This document shows, piece by piece, positions 20,161 to 28,782 of a DNA stretch of 64,000 nt (position 1 is the first letter of the stretch; every line of letters starts with the position of its first letter). The stretch lies in assembly GCA_028689015.1 (NCBI GenBank), contig JAQTXC010000001.1:122196-186195 (forward strand), in the 5' to 3' direction. The position numbers and the translations under genes were made by a program. The stretch is from Dechloromonas sp. (GTDB taxonomy: Bacteria; Pseudomonadota; Gammaproteobacteria; Burkholderiales; Rhodocyclaceae). The notes beneath the pieces are model-generated. The model ran no database searches. It saw only the letters and a program-made list of their open reading frames with translations, and was not told the DNA's origin.

Positions 20161-20510
20161 GCCTGTGGCTCCGCAGGGTGACGCTGACAAAGCCGCATGA
20201 CGGTGGCGGTCACCACCAGGGTCAACACGGTGCTGACCAGCAGGGAGAGTAGCAGCGGTAACCATTCGTCGCCAACCCGGTGCAGGTGCAAGACGATGCC
20301 GGTGCCGGCTGGCACGAAGAGCAAGGAGAGATGCTGCAGCACATGCTGGCTGCCCTGGCGCAGCGCATCGCCCGGGCCACCGCGTAGGCTGAGCCACAGG
20401 AACAGCAACAACATGCCGAGCACTGGGCCGGGGAGCGGCAGCATTAGCCAGCGGGTCAGGGTTTCGCCAATCAATTGGCAGAGCAACAGGGTGGACAGGG
20501 CCGTGATCAC
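20157..20510 (-). CDS. lrgA: LrgA/CidA-family membrane protein
   Basis: About 117 residues with four hydrophobic helices and the family motif LPLPGPVLGMLLLFLWL. The partner of LrgB in a two-component membrane complex. I place the start at GTG 20510 because GGAG lies eight bases upstream and the homologous proteins begin with the CQLIGE helix; a TTG at 20534 has no ribosome site. First gene of the putative lrgAB-kinase-regulator operon. Confidence 0.87.
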   Translation of the reverse strand: MITALSTLLLCQLIGETLTRWLMLPLPGPVLGMLLLFLWLSLRGGPGDALRQGSQHVLQHLSLLFVPAGTGIVLHLHRVGDEWLPLLLSLLVSTVLTLVVTATVMRLCQRHPAEPQA

Positions 20511-20604
20511 GGATATTTCTCCGGCAGTGAACAAGGCCTGCAGTTTATTTTCTCTGCTGGTTTTTGATAAGCGCTGTCCGGGTGTGATTATCTTTTACTT
20601 TTTA

Positions 20605-20799
20605 TCAGCTAATCGATGACAAGGATTGGTCGTCTGACTGCATTGAAGTATTGAAACGAATCACCCGGTTGCGCCCTTGTGCCTTGGCCTGATAAAGCGC
20701 TACGTCAGCAAACTTGACGGCTTGCGCCTTTTTACGCTGGACGCTGGCGAGCAGGAAGCCTTGCTGGAGCAATGTTGGATGAACTCCGATGATGTTCAA
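20605..20799 (-). pseudogene. Remnant of a GGDEF diguanylate cyclase C-terminus
   Basis: About 25 codons near 20650-20720 read FADVALYQAKAQGRNRVIRF, the hallmark end of a GGDEF domain (AD.ALY.AK..GRNRV). No GGD/EEF active-site motif is present upstream; the preceding frame is unrelated sequence and the APS kinase gene begins its 3' end at 20821. It is therefore a scrap of a once larger cyclase, unlikely to be functional. Confidence 0.7.
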
Positions 20800-20820
20800 G
20801 TGGCAAATTTTTCTGCAGGC

Positions 20821-21714
20821 TTAGTGGGCTGGTACGGATACGTCGAGCAAGGTGTCGATCATCTCTGTCAGGGAGGCATGATCTGTGCGAAGCAGTACAT
20901 CGGGGGCGAGCGGGGCTTCGTATGGACTGCCAATGCCGGTCAGGTTGGGCAGCTCACCGCGTCGTGCTTTTTTGTAGAGCCCTTTGGGGTCGCGTTGCTC
21001 GCAGATTTCAAGCGGTGTGGCGACGTAAACTTCGATGAAGTTCTCCGCCCCGATGCATTGCCGGGCGGTTTCCCGGTCCTGGCGAAACGGCGAAATGAAT
21101 GCCGTCAGCACGATCAGACCGGCATCGAGCATCAAGCGGGCAACTTCGGCGACTCGCCGGATATTTTCAACCCGGTCGGCTTCGCTGAAGCCGAGGTCCT
21201 TGTTCAGGCCATGGCGGACATTGTCGCCATCCAGTAGATAGGTATGGCAGCCGCGCGCATAGAGTGCTTGTTCGAGCGCGTTGGCCAGGGTTGATTTGCC
21301 AGCGCCGGACAAGCCGGTGAACCAGATAACTTTTCCCGGATGGCCGTTCAGCGCCTCGCGGTGTGGGCGGAGAATGCTGACAGCCTGGGGGTGGATGTTG
21401 TCTGAGCGGCGTAGTCGGTGTTGAAACTGGCCGCTGGCGATAAGCTGCTGACTGCCCGGGTCGAGAAGCACGAAAGGGCCGGCGCAATCGTGGTCGGTGT
21501 CTGGTAGCGCCTGGTGCAACGCGAGCGTGCATCGGTAGTTACGCTGGGGGTCGAGTTGGCGCAGCGGGGTCTGGGCATCCGTCGCGTCCTTGAGGCTGAG
21601 CAGGTTGACACTGCTGCTGAAGTCGCCTTGCTGGAAAAGGTAATCCCGACCCAGCAGGCCCGCTTTGCTGTCTTGCCAGGTAATGAAGGCTTCAAACACG
21701 TTGTTTGCTTGCAT
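20821..21714 (-). CDS. cysC: Adenylylsulfate (APS) kinase with a vestigial CysN C-terminal domain
   Basis: A protein of 297 residues. Residues ~125-297 are a complete APS kinase: Walker [10 protein letters not shown] (134-142), [20 protein letters not shown], the [13 protein letters not shown] lid and [20 protein letters not shown]. It makes PAPS from APS and ATP. Residues 1-120 resemble the last beta-barrel of CysN in CysNC fusions ([34 protein letters not shown]), but the GTPase half of CysN is absent. So this is either a CysNC gene that lost its 5' half or a product of fusion. No cysD or cysN is adjacent. Kinase activity is likely; sulfurylase activity is not. Confidence 0.85.
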   Translation of the reverse strand: MQANNVFEAFITWQDSKAGLLGRDYLFQQGDFSSSVNLLSLKDATDAQTPLRQLDPQRNYRCTLALHQALPDTDHDCAGPFVLLDPGSQQLIASGQFQHRLRRSDNIHPQAVSILRPHREALNGHPGKVIWFTGLSGAGKSTLANALEQALYARGCHTYLLDGDNVRHGLNKDLGFSEADRVENIRRVAEVARLMLDAGLIVLTAFISPFRQDRETARQCIGAENFIEVYVATPLEICEQRDPKGLYKKARRGELPNLTGIGSPYEAPLAPDVLLRTDHASLTEMIDTLLDVSVPAH

Positions 21715-21834
21715 GACTGGAGTGAGGTGCTCAGTGGTCGATGGCCGCTATTCCACCATGGATTAGGCGATTCGATTTATTTTTTGATGCAATCGGAGGA
21801 GTATTCGGTTTTTCTTATTTTGTCCTGGTAGACC

Positions 21835-22620
21835 GTGTTGAACATTGATTTGACCTATTCGCTAGCTGGTGCCGGGACCGGTTTTCTGGTGGGCCTGACG
21901 GGGGTTGGTGGTGGTGCCCTGATGACGCCGATGTTGATGTGGCTGTTTGGTGTGGCGCCGCTGACCGCAGTGGCGACCGATTTGTGGTTCGCGGCCATCA
22001 CCAAGTTGCTGGGAGCCCGGGTCCATCATCAGCACGACGCAGTGGATTGGCAGGTGGTGCGGCGGCTGTGGGCAGGGAGTTTGCCGGTGGCAATGCTGGT
22101 AGTGCTGACAGTCATTCTAGGTGGCCCGCTGCAGCAGGTTGACTGGTTGAAGCAGGCTATTGGGCTGGTCATCATGGTTACGGCGTGTGGTTTGCTCGTG
22201 GCGCCTACCCTGCAGCGCCTTGCCAGGGCTCGTCGTCTCGGTGCGCCTGAGCGATTCAAACACTGGCAACCACTGCTGACAGTTTTGTCGGGGGCTGTGC
22301 TCGGCTTGTGTGTTGCCCTGACCTCGGTGGGCGCTGGCGCACTGGGCAGTGTGATGCTGTTGTATCTCTACCCTTTACGCATGAAGCCGCATCGTCTGGT
22401 GGCGACTGATCTGGTACATGCCATTCCACTGGCCATGGTGGCTGGCCTCGGCTACCTGTTGGCCGGCAAGGTCGATCTTGATCTGTTGTGCAGCCTGTTG
22501 CTTGGCTCTCTTCCTGCGGTACTGCTGGGAGCCAAGCTGGCCACCGTGCTGAATGGTCGTTGGCTGCAGATGCTGCTCGCCGTCGTGCTTTTGCTGGTCG
22601 GGCTGAAGAGCCTGCTGTGA
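21835..22620 (+). CDS. TSUP (TauE/SafE) family membrane transporter
   Basis: A protein of 261 residues with about eight transmembrane helices and two related halves, each with a Gly-rich opening (GAGTGFLVGLTGVGGGALMT and ALTSVGAGALGSVMLLYLYP). The family exports or imports sulfite, sulfoacetate, taurine or other small anions. Starts at GTG 21835 (or TTG 21838). It is divergent from the APS kinase gene, which hints at sulfur traffic, but the substrate is not readable. Converges on the glycosyltransferase operon, ending 12 bases from it. Confidence 0.8.
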   Translation: MLNIDLTYSLAGAGTGFLVGLTGVGGGALMTPMLMWLFGVAPLTAVATDLWFAAITKLLGARVHHQHDAVDWQVVRRLWAGSLPVAMLVVLTVILGGPLQQVDWLKQAIGLVIMVTACGLLVAPTLQRLARARRLGAPERFKHWQPLLTVLSGAVLGLCVALTSVGAGALGSVMLLYLYPLRMKPHRLVATDLVHAIPLAMVAGLGYLLAGKVDLDLLCSLLLGSLPAVLLGAKLATVLNGRWLQMLLAVVLLLVGLKSLL

Positions 22621-22632
22621 GCGATGGGCCCG

Positions 22633-25600
22633 CTAAGCTGTCTGCGCCAGTGCACTTTGCCACATCTCCCGATACAACTGCTCGATGTCCCGGGTAAAAC
22701 GGGCGGTATCGAACAGGGGCGTCGTGAGCCGGTGGGCGGCTAGTTTTTCCTGGCAGTCGCGTCGGGCTTGGCGGTTAGTGCCGAGATGGATCGCCTTGGC
22801 TTCGTAGTCAGCGAGGTCGGCGGCAATCATTTCCGGCATGCCGATGGCGTTGACCAGGCTGGCGCCAACCCGCGAGGCGAAGCGGCGACCGGGCAGGGTC
22901 AGTACCGGGACGCCGGCCCACAGGGCATCGCTGGCCGTGGTATGGCCGTTGTACCAGTAGGTGTCGAGGAAAAGGTCGGCATGGCGCAGGCGTGACAGGT
23001 GCTGGGCCTTGGGCAGCAATTTGCCGAAAATAATGCGGTCGACCGCAATTCCCTGGGCTTTGGCCGCAGCCCGCAGGTTGTCCTCGGTCTGCGGCTGGCC
23101 TGCGCATAACCACAACACACTGTCCGGAACCGCGCGCAGGATGTTCATCCAGGCACCCCAGATCAGCGGTTCGATCTTGTAGTGGGTGCAGAAACAGGTG
23201 AATACCATGGTATCTGCCGGCAGATGGCAGGTGCTGCGGTCAGGTTGTGGTTCGGCAATCAGCTGCTCACGGTCGTTGATCTGGTAACTGTTTGGCAGGT
23301 AGGCGAAACGTTCGCTGTAATCGGCCTGGGTATGCGGCGGTGTGACGATGCGGTCAGTGATTAGCCAGTCAATGAAGTCAGCGCCCATCGAGCCGGGATA
23401 GCCCAGGTATTGGGCCTGCACCGGGGCTGGCCGGTAAGCGAAAATTTCGCTCTTGCAGTCGCGGGTGTAGCCCTTGAGATCGATCAGGATATCGATCTGG
23501 TCATGCCGTATCCGCTGGGCAATGGCTTCTGCGCCCTGGCCGCGTAAATCGACGAAGTGCTCGATGTGCGTCATGGCTTGCTGGCGATAGACACTGCCGT
23601 CGTCGGGTCCCCAGGAGTAGGCGTGGATGGAAAACTGCGTCCGGTCATGGGCGGCGAACAGGCCACGCATCAGGTGCATGGTGGCGTGGTCGTGGAAGTC
23701 ACTGGAGGCATAGCCGATGCGCAAAGTCGGTCGTGGTTCGATGCGGACGGGGGCAAGCGGCGTGATGCCGGCAGCGAGATTGCGGGCACTGAGCTTGGCT
23801 GCGGTCAACTGCTGCAGTTCACTGATTTCCGTGGGCAGGGAGAGCAGGACAAAGGGCGGCAGTTCGACTTCCATTGTCCCCTGGTCGGTGATGCTCTGGG
23901 CCAGTCGCTCCGCTTCGCTGCTCAGGGTGCGCCAGTCGCAGAATTTCATGGCCAGATGCAGGGCTTCGGCGCGGGCGCCCAGATGCGCGGGATTGAGCGC
24001 CAGGCAGCGTTGTTCGCAGGCTAGCGCTTCGTTGAAGCGGCCGGTGAAGCTGAACAGGGCGCCCAGATTGAACAGGGCGCTGAAATAATTCGGGTCGAGG
24101 GCGATGGCACGCTGGTAGGCGGCTTCGGCGCCTTTGAAATCCCCTAGCCCCTGCAGCACGACGGCCAGGTTGTATTGCGCCCGGGTGTGGCCTGGTTCAT
24201 GGGTGATGACTGCCTGAAATTGGGCGATCGCCTCATCGTCGCGCCCTTGTTTATGTAACAGGACGCCGAGGTTGTATTGCGCTTCCAGATGCGTCGGCTG
24301 GCGGGTCAATAATTTGCCCAGCCATTGGCGGGCTTCGTCGTGCCGGCCCAGTTCCGATAGGGCAGCGGCCAGATTGTTCATGGCAGCCGCATCATCGGCA
24401 TCGATGGCGAGAGCGCGTTGGGCAATATCGACCGCTTGCGCCGGTTGACCGCGAAGACGTTCGACGTCGGCCAGTTCACGCAGGGCCGGCAGGTGCTCGG
24501 GGGCTTGGGCCAGTACTTGGCGATAGGCTTCGGCAGCGGCAGGCAGTTGACCGTCGGCCTTGAGTAGATTGCCCAGATTGCAGGCCGCATCGAGGAAGTC
24601 GGGCTTAAGCCGCAGGGCTTCGCGGTAGGCGTTGGCGGCACAGGGCAACTGTCCCTGGCGGCGGCTGATCATGCCGTACAGTGTCCACACATCGGGCCGT
24701 TCGGGCGCCAGGTCGAGGGCGCGTTCGATCAGCAAGCCGGCTTGCTGATCCTGGCCCTTCTGGTAGGCGGTCAGTGCGGCCGTAATCGCGGCGCTGGGGG
24801 TCGCTTGCTGGTCGACCAGGGCGTGCAGTTCGGTGGTCAGCGCCTGGCTGACACGGGCCCAGTCGCCGCGCGCCGGTTGCCGGAAGAGGCGGGCGTTCGG
24901 GTACCACAGGCTGCGTGTTTCCGGGCCGATCCAGCGCCAGTCGGCGACCTGCATCAGTGTCACCCAGAGCCGCTTGCCCAGGGCGCCGGCCAGGTGGGCA
25001 ACCGAGGTGTCGGTGGTGATGACGAGATCAAGTGCCGCAATGAAACTGGCGGTATCGGCGAAGTCGCTCAGTTCGGCATCGAGATCGATGATCGGATCGC
25101 TGGCCTGGATATCGCGCTTGCCATCGCCTTTTTGCAGGCTGAAAAAAGCGACGCCCGGCACGTTCCACAGCGGGCGTAGCACGTCGAGGCGGGGCGAGCG
25201 GAAACGATCGTTCTTGACCCCGGGGTTGCCAGCCCAGACGATGCCGACGCGCAGGCGGGCCTGCGGGGCGAGCATTTTCAGGCGGTTTTGTGCCGTCGAC
25301 CGGGCGAGTGGCTGTAGATAGGGAGCGGTTGGCACGCGGTCCAGCGTCAGTCCGAGAAGGTGCGGCAGGCTCATGATCGAGGCATGGACATCAAAGTCCG
25401 GTAACAGCGCACCGCTGGGGACCACCTCGGCGATCCCGGGCAAGGTGCTGACCAGGCGGGCCAGCGGCGGCAGGATTTCGAGTACGATGCGCCCCCCGCG
25501 TGCTTGCACCCAGGGGATGAAGCGCATGAATTGCAGTGCATCGCCATAGCCCTGTTCGCCATAAAGCAGAATAGTGCGGCCGTTCAGCGCCTCGCCTTGC

Positions 25601-26151
25601 CAGGCCGCTTGGGTAAATTCACGCGGCACCGGCAGACGGCGTTCAAAACGCGATTCGTAAGCGGCAAATCCGTTCGGGTAATCTCCTTGCGCGAGCAGCG
25701 CGAGGGCGCGATCCCAGCGCGGGTCGAGGGCGGAGGGGTCGAGGGCCAGGGCTTTTTCATGCCAGCTTTGAGCCTCGGCATGACGGCCAAGGTCGGCAAG
25801 GACGCAGCCGACATTATTGGCGGCGGCTGAGGTCTGACGAAGCGCAAATGCTTTTTCGTAGAGCGGTAATGAGCGGTCGGGGGCGCCTTCGCCGCGTTCC
25901 AGATTGGCCAGATTGCTGTAGGCGTCGGCGTAGTTGGCATCGCAGTCGATGGCTTGACGGTAGGCGGTCCGTGCGCCGTCGAGATCAAGGCGGGCCTTGC
26001 GAATCATGCCGGCCAGGGTCCACGCGTCCGGGCGACGGTTTTCCAGCGCCAGATAGCGTTCCATCTTTTCATGAGCCGGCTCGAACTGTTTGTTCTGGTA
26101 GTCGGCCAGGGCTTGGTTCAGCAGGGTGTCGTCAGCGGGCATCCGGTCCAT
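22633..26151 (-). CDS. Double glycosyltransferase: TPR-GT9-like-TPR-GT41 (OGT/SPINDLY type)
   Basis: A protein of 1,172 residues. Order: TPR repeats (about 5-180); a GT9/heptosyltransferase-like Rossmann module (about 185-420; ILLYGEQGYGDALQFMRFIP, TDTSVAHLAGALGKRLWVTL, DWRWIGPETRSLWYP); a second TPR array (about 450-780); and a GT41 catalytic region (about 805-1,165; RIGYASSDFHDHATMHLMRG, DILIDLKGYTRD, YKIEPLIWGAWMNILRAVP, DTYWYNGHTTASDALWAGVP). The His and Lys that bind the sugar nucleotide in OGT are kept. It is the last gene of a cluster led by the giant repeat protein and overlaps the preceding gene by 20 bases. No signal peptide, so cytoplasmic. I infer that it glycosylates, or extends a glycan on, the giant protein. 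Confidence 0.85.
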   Translation of the reverse strand: MDRMPADDTLLNQALADYQNKQFEPAHEKMERYLALENRRPDAWTLAGMIRKARLDLDGARTAYRQAIDCDANYADAYSNLANLERGEGAPDRSLPLYEKAFALRQTSAAANNVGCVLADLGRHAEAQSWHEKALALDPSALDPRWDRALALLAQGDYPNGFAAYESRFERRLPVPREFTQAAWQGEALNGRTILLYGEQGYGDALQFMRFIPWVQARGGRIVLEILPPLARLVSTLPGIAEVVPSGALLPDFDVHASIMSLPHLLGLTLDRVPTAPYLQPLARSTAQNRLKMLAPQARLRVGIVWAGNPGVKNDRFRSPRLDVLRPLWNVPGVAFFSLQKGDGKRDIQASDPIIDLDAELSDFADTASFIAALDLVITTDTSVAHLAGALGKRLWVTLMQVADWRWIGPETRSLWYPNARLFRQPARGDWARVSQALTTELHALVDQQATPSAAITAALTAYQKGQDQQAGLLIERALDLAPERPDVWTLYGMISRRQGQLPCAANAYREALRLKPDFLDAACNLGNLLKADGQLPAAAEAYRQVLAQAPEHLPALRELADVERLRGQPAQAVDIAQRALAIDADDAAAMNNLAAALSELGRHDEARQWLGKLLTRQPTHLEAQYNLGVLLHKQGRDDEAIAQFQAVITHEPGHTRAQYNLAVVLQGLGDFKGAEAAYQRAIALDPNYFSALFNLGALFSFTGRFNEALACEQRCLALNPAHLGARAEALHLAMKFCDWRTLSSEAERLAQSITDQGTMEVELPPFVLLSLPTEISELQQLTAAKLSARNLAAGITPLAPVRIEPRPTLRIGYASSDFHDHATMHLMRGLFAAHDRTQFSIHAYSWGPDDGSVYRQQAMTHIEHFVDLRGQGAEAIAQRIRHDQIDILIDLKGYTRDCKSEIFAYRPAPVQAQYLGYPGSMGADFIDWLITDRIVTPPHTQADYSERFAYLPNSYQINDREQLIAEPQPDRSTCHLPADTMVFTCFCTHYKIEPLIWGAWMNILRAVPDSVLWLCAGQPQTEDNLRAAAKAQGIAVDRIIFGKLLPKAQHLSRLRHADLFLDTYWYNGHTTASDALWAGVPVLTLPGRRFASRVGASLVNAIGMPEMIAADLADYEAKAIHLGTNRQARRDCQEKLAAHRLTTPLFDTARFTRDIEQLYREMWQSALAQTA

Positions 26152-28720
26152 GGGGGGCTTGGTAGCGCGAGGGCTTGATGGCTTTCAGGGCGAAGGAAAA
26201 GGTGGTGCCATCGTCCTGGTTGAAACTGAGGTTGAAATCAGCCTGGTAGATGTAGCGAAAATCGCTCATTGCTGTTTTGCCGACCTGAGCCACGTACTGG
26301 GCTTGATCAAGGAAAACCAGATTTTCGACCTGGACGATGCGGGTGTGCGACGGGTCGCCCCACGCCCAGGGTGAGTTGCGCGATGGACAGGTGGCGATCA
26401 ACAAGCCGCCCGGTTTCAGAATGCGCCAAAACTCGGTGAACTGGGCGAAGAAAAACTTGTAATCGCCCTGGCGGCCAGTGTGCTCAAGCACTTCGTAAGC
26501 GTGGATTTCGTCGAACTGGTTGTCGGCAAAAGGCAGGGGCAGTTGGGTCAGGTCCCAGACATGATCGGGACGATGGTCCGGATTGATGTCGAGGGTGGTC
26601 AGCGTATGCCAGTCCTGGCGACCGTTGGGGGCTAGTTTCTTGACCCGGCTGGCGCCGGCACCAATCAGTAATTCACAATAGTCGGGCACGGCCGGGGCAT
26701 CCTGTTCGGGTTCTGGATAAGGCAAGGGGTGGATGGGGGCGGGCGGTTCCGCCGCCTGATAACGTTGCCACATCGCATGGTAAAGGCCTTCCAGGTCGCG
26801 GGTAAAGCGCTTTGAGTCGAACAGGCTGGCCTTGTCCCGGGCGGCGTGCAGCTGGCGGACCAGGCCAGCTCGCCAGCCTGGGTCGCTGGCGATTTGCAGG
26901 GCCTGGGCAAAGTAGCTCTCGGCATCGCGAGCATGCAGGCGGGGTAGTCCGACGGCGTTGAGCAGGCTGGACGAGACGCGCGACTGAAAGCTGTCGCCTT
27001 GCCAGGCGACGACCGGAACGCCGGCCCACAGCGCATCACTGGCCGTGGTATGGGCGTTGTAGGGCATGGTGTCGAGAAAAAGATCAGCTTCGCTGATCCG
27101 TGCGATGTGCTCGCGCAGCGGTAGGACCGGGGCAAAAATCAGACGTTCGCAGCTGATGCCGGCGACCTCAGCTGCCTGGCGCAGCTTGGTCTCGGCTTCG
27201 GGGTTGGAACGAAGCAGCCAGAGCACGCTGCCGGGAACGGCCAGCAGCAGTCGACACCAGACAGCGAAGACCTCGCGACGGATTTTGTAGGTGTGATTGA
27301 AGCAGCAAAAAACCAGCGCAGAGTCAGGTAGACCGCAAGCAGCCCGGCCAGGTGATGCCCCGAGCGGCCGTTGCCGGTCATTGCACTGATAGCTGCCGGG
27401 CAGGTAGGCCGGTGCTTCGTCGTAACTGTCGAGATGGGCGGGGGGGGTGACAATTTCGTCCGTGATCATGTAATCGACAAAGTTCGCGCCCAGCGTGCCG
27501 GGGTAGCCGAGGTATTGCGCCTGAATGGGGGCTGGACGATAGGCCAGGATGCCGGTGCGGGAATCGCGGGTATAGCCCTTCAGGTCGATCAGGATGTCAA
27601 TGGCGTCAGCATGGATACGTTCGGCTGCCGCCTGGTCGCTGAGGTGGGCGATTTCGATGAAATGATCAAAGGCCTTTTGCAGTCGGGGACGCATGAGCCC
27701 CTGGTCGTTCGGGCCACTGGAGTAGGCGAACAACTCGAATCGCCGCGGGTCATGTAGTTCGAAGACTTCAGCCATCAGGTAAGCGGTGGCATGGTCATGG
27801 AAGTCCGACGACAGATAGGCAATGCGCAAGCGGCGTTCGCTGTCTTCGCGGGTCGCCGTGTGCGACCAGGCGGGTGTGATCGCACCATAGCGGCGTTGGG
27901 CCCATTGACGGGCGCATTGCTGCTGTTCCGTCCGGCTGGCTGGCAGGGCGAGAAAGGCAAAGGGGAAGACCGTGCCCCCCTGGCGGACTCGCTCAACTGC
28001 CTGTATTTCTAGCGGCTCGGCAATATCCCAGGCGCAGACGGATTGGGCCAGTCGCAGCAGGGTAGCGGCGGCATCGGCATGCTGAGGGTCGATCTGGACA
28101 GCCTGACTCAGTGCCTCCAGTGCATCGCCATGGCGTGCGGCATCGCTCAGCAGGCAGCCGAGGTTGTAATAGGCCGTGGCGGCCTTGGGGTCGAGCCGGA
28201 TGGCCTGGCGATTGGCGTCGGCGGCTTCCTGAACTTTACCGCGGGCTTGCAGGGTGGCGCCGAGATTGATCCAGGTGGTGGCATTTTTCGAATCTTTTTC
28301 CAGCGCTTGCCGTAGCACCTGCTCCGACTCGTCAAGGCGGGCCAGGCGGCGTAGGGCATCGCCGAGGCCAATGGCGGCGGCCAGATTGTCTTGGGCGGCG
28401 ATTGACTCACGGAAGCGTTGTTCGGCTGCTTGCGACTGTTCATTGGCCAGCAGGGCATTTCCCCAGTTGGCGAGTACTACCGAGCGGGCAATCGCTGGTT
28501 TGGCCAGTTCAAGTGCTTGTGCGTAGTGCTGGCAGGCCTCGCTGATCCGCCCCTGGCGCCGTGCGATCAGGCCCAGTAAGTGGTGGGTGTCGGCCAGGGC
28601 GGGGGCTTGCGCCAGCAGTTGCCCGGCCAGTTCAGCTGCCGCAACGAGGCGACCGCTGCTATAGGCCTGCATGGTGTCGTTGAGCAAGCGGGAAATAAGC
28701 TCTTGATCCGGTTCGGACAT
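26132..28720 (-). CDS. TPR-GT41 glycosyltransferase fused to a SAM methyltransferase
   Basis: A protein of 862 residues. TPR repeats (about 10-230) precede a GT41 region (about 293-655; RIAYLSSDFHDHATAYLMAE, DILIDLKGYTRDSRTGILAY, TYKIRREVFAVWCRLLLAVP, NAHTTASDALWAGVPVV). After a proline-rich linker comes a class I methyltransferase domain (about 680-850): TLDINPDHRPDHVWDLTQLP, FDEIHAYEVLEHTG and EFWRILKPGGLLIATCPS. A glycosyltransferase and a methyltransferase in one chain suggest transfer of a sugar and O-methyl capping of it. AGGAG lies eight bases before ATG 28720. It is 62 bases after the first GT41 gene and overlaps the third. The methyltransferase acceptor is inference. Confidence 0.85.
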   Translation of the reverse strand: MSEPDQELISRLLNDTMQAYSSGRLVAAAELAGQLLAQAPALADTHHLLGLIARRQGRISEACQHYAQALELAKPAIARSVVLANWGNALLANEQSQAAEQRFRESIAAQDNLAAAIGLGDALRRLARLDESEQVLRQALEKDSKNATTWINLGATLQARGKVQEAADANRQAIRLDPKAATAYYNLGCLLSDAARHGDALEALSQAVQIDPQHADAAATLLRLAQSVCAWDIAEPLEIQAVERVRQGGTVFPFAFLALPASRTEQQQCARQWAQRRYGAITPAWSHTATREDSERRLRIAYLSSDFHDHATAYLMAEVFELHDPRRFELFAYSSGPNDQGLMRPRLQKAFDHFIEIAHLSDQAAAERIHADAIDILIDLKGYTRDSRTGILAYRPAPIQAQYLGYPGTLGANFVDYMITDEIVTPPAHLDSYDEAPAYLPGSYQCNDRQRPLGASPGRAACGLPDSALVFCCFNHTYKIRREVFAVWCRLLLAVPGSVLWLLRSNPEAETKLRQAAEVAGISCERLIFAPVLPLREHIARISEADLFLDTMPYNAHTTASDALWAGVPVVAWQGDSFQSRVSSSLLNAVGLPRLHARDAESYFAQALQIASDPGWRAGLVRQLHAARDKASLFDSKRFTRDLEGLYHAMWQRYQAAEPPAPIHPLPYPEPEQDAPAVPDYCELLIGAGASRVKKLAPNGRQDWHTLTTLDINPDHRPDHVWDLTQLPLPFADNQFDEIHAYEVLEHTGRQGDYKFFFAQFTEFWRILKPGGLLIATCPSRNSPWAWGDPSHTRIVQVENLVFLDQAQYVAQVGKTAMSDFRYIYQADFNLSFNQDDGTTFSFALKAIKPSRYQAPHGPDAR

Positions 28721-28782
28721 GGGGTCTCCTGGGTCGGTGGGGGCAGGATCAACCGCTGGCCAGGCGGGTCGATGCGCCGGCG

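Noticed and set aside
20511..20534. TTG start for lrgA
   Set aside because: No ribosome site; the GTG at 20510 has GGAG eight bases upstream and fits the family length.
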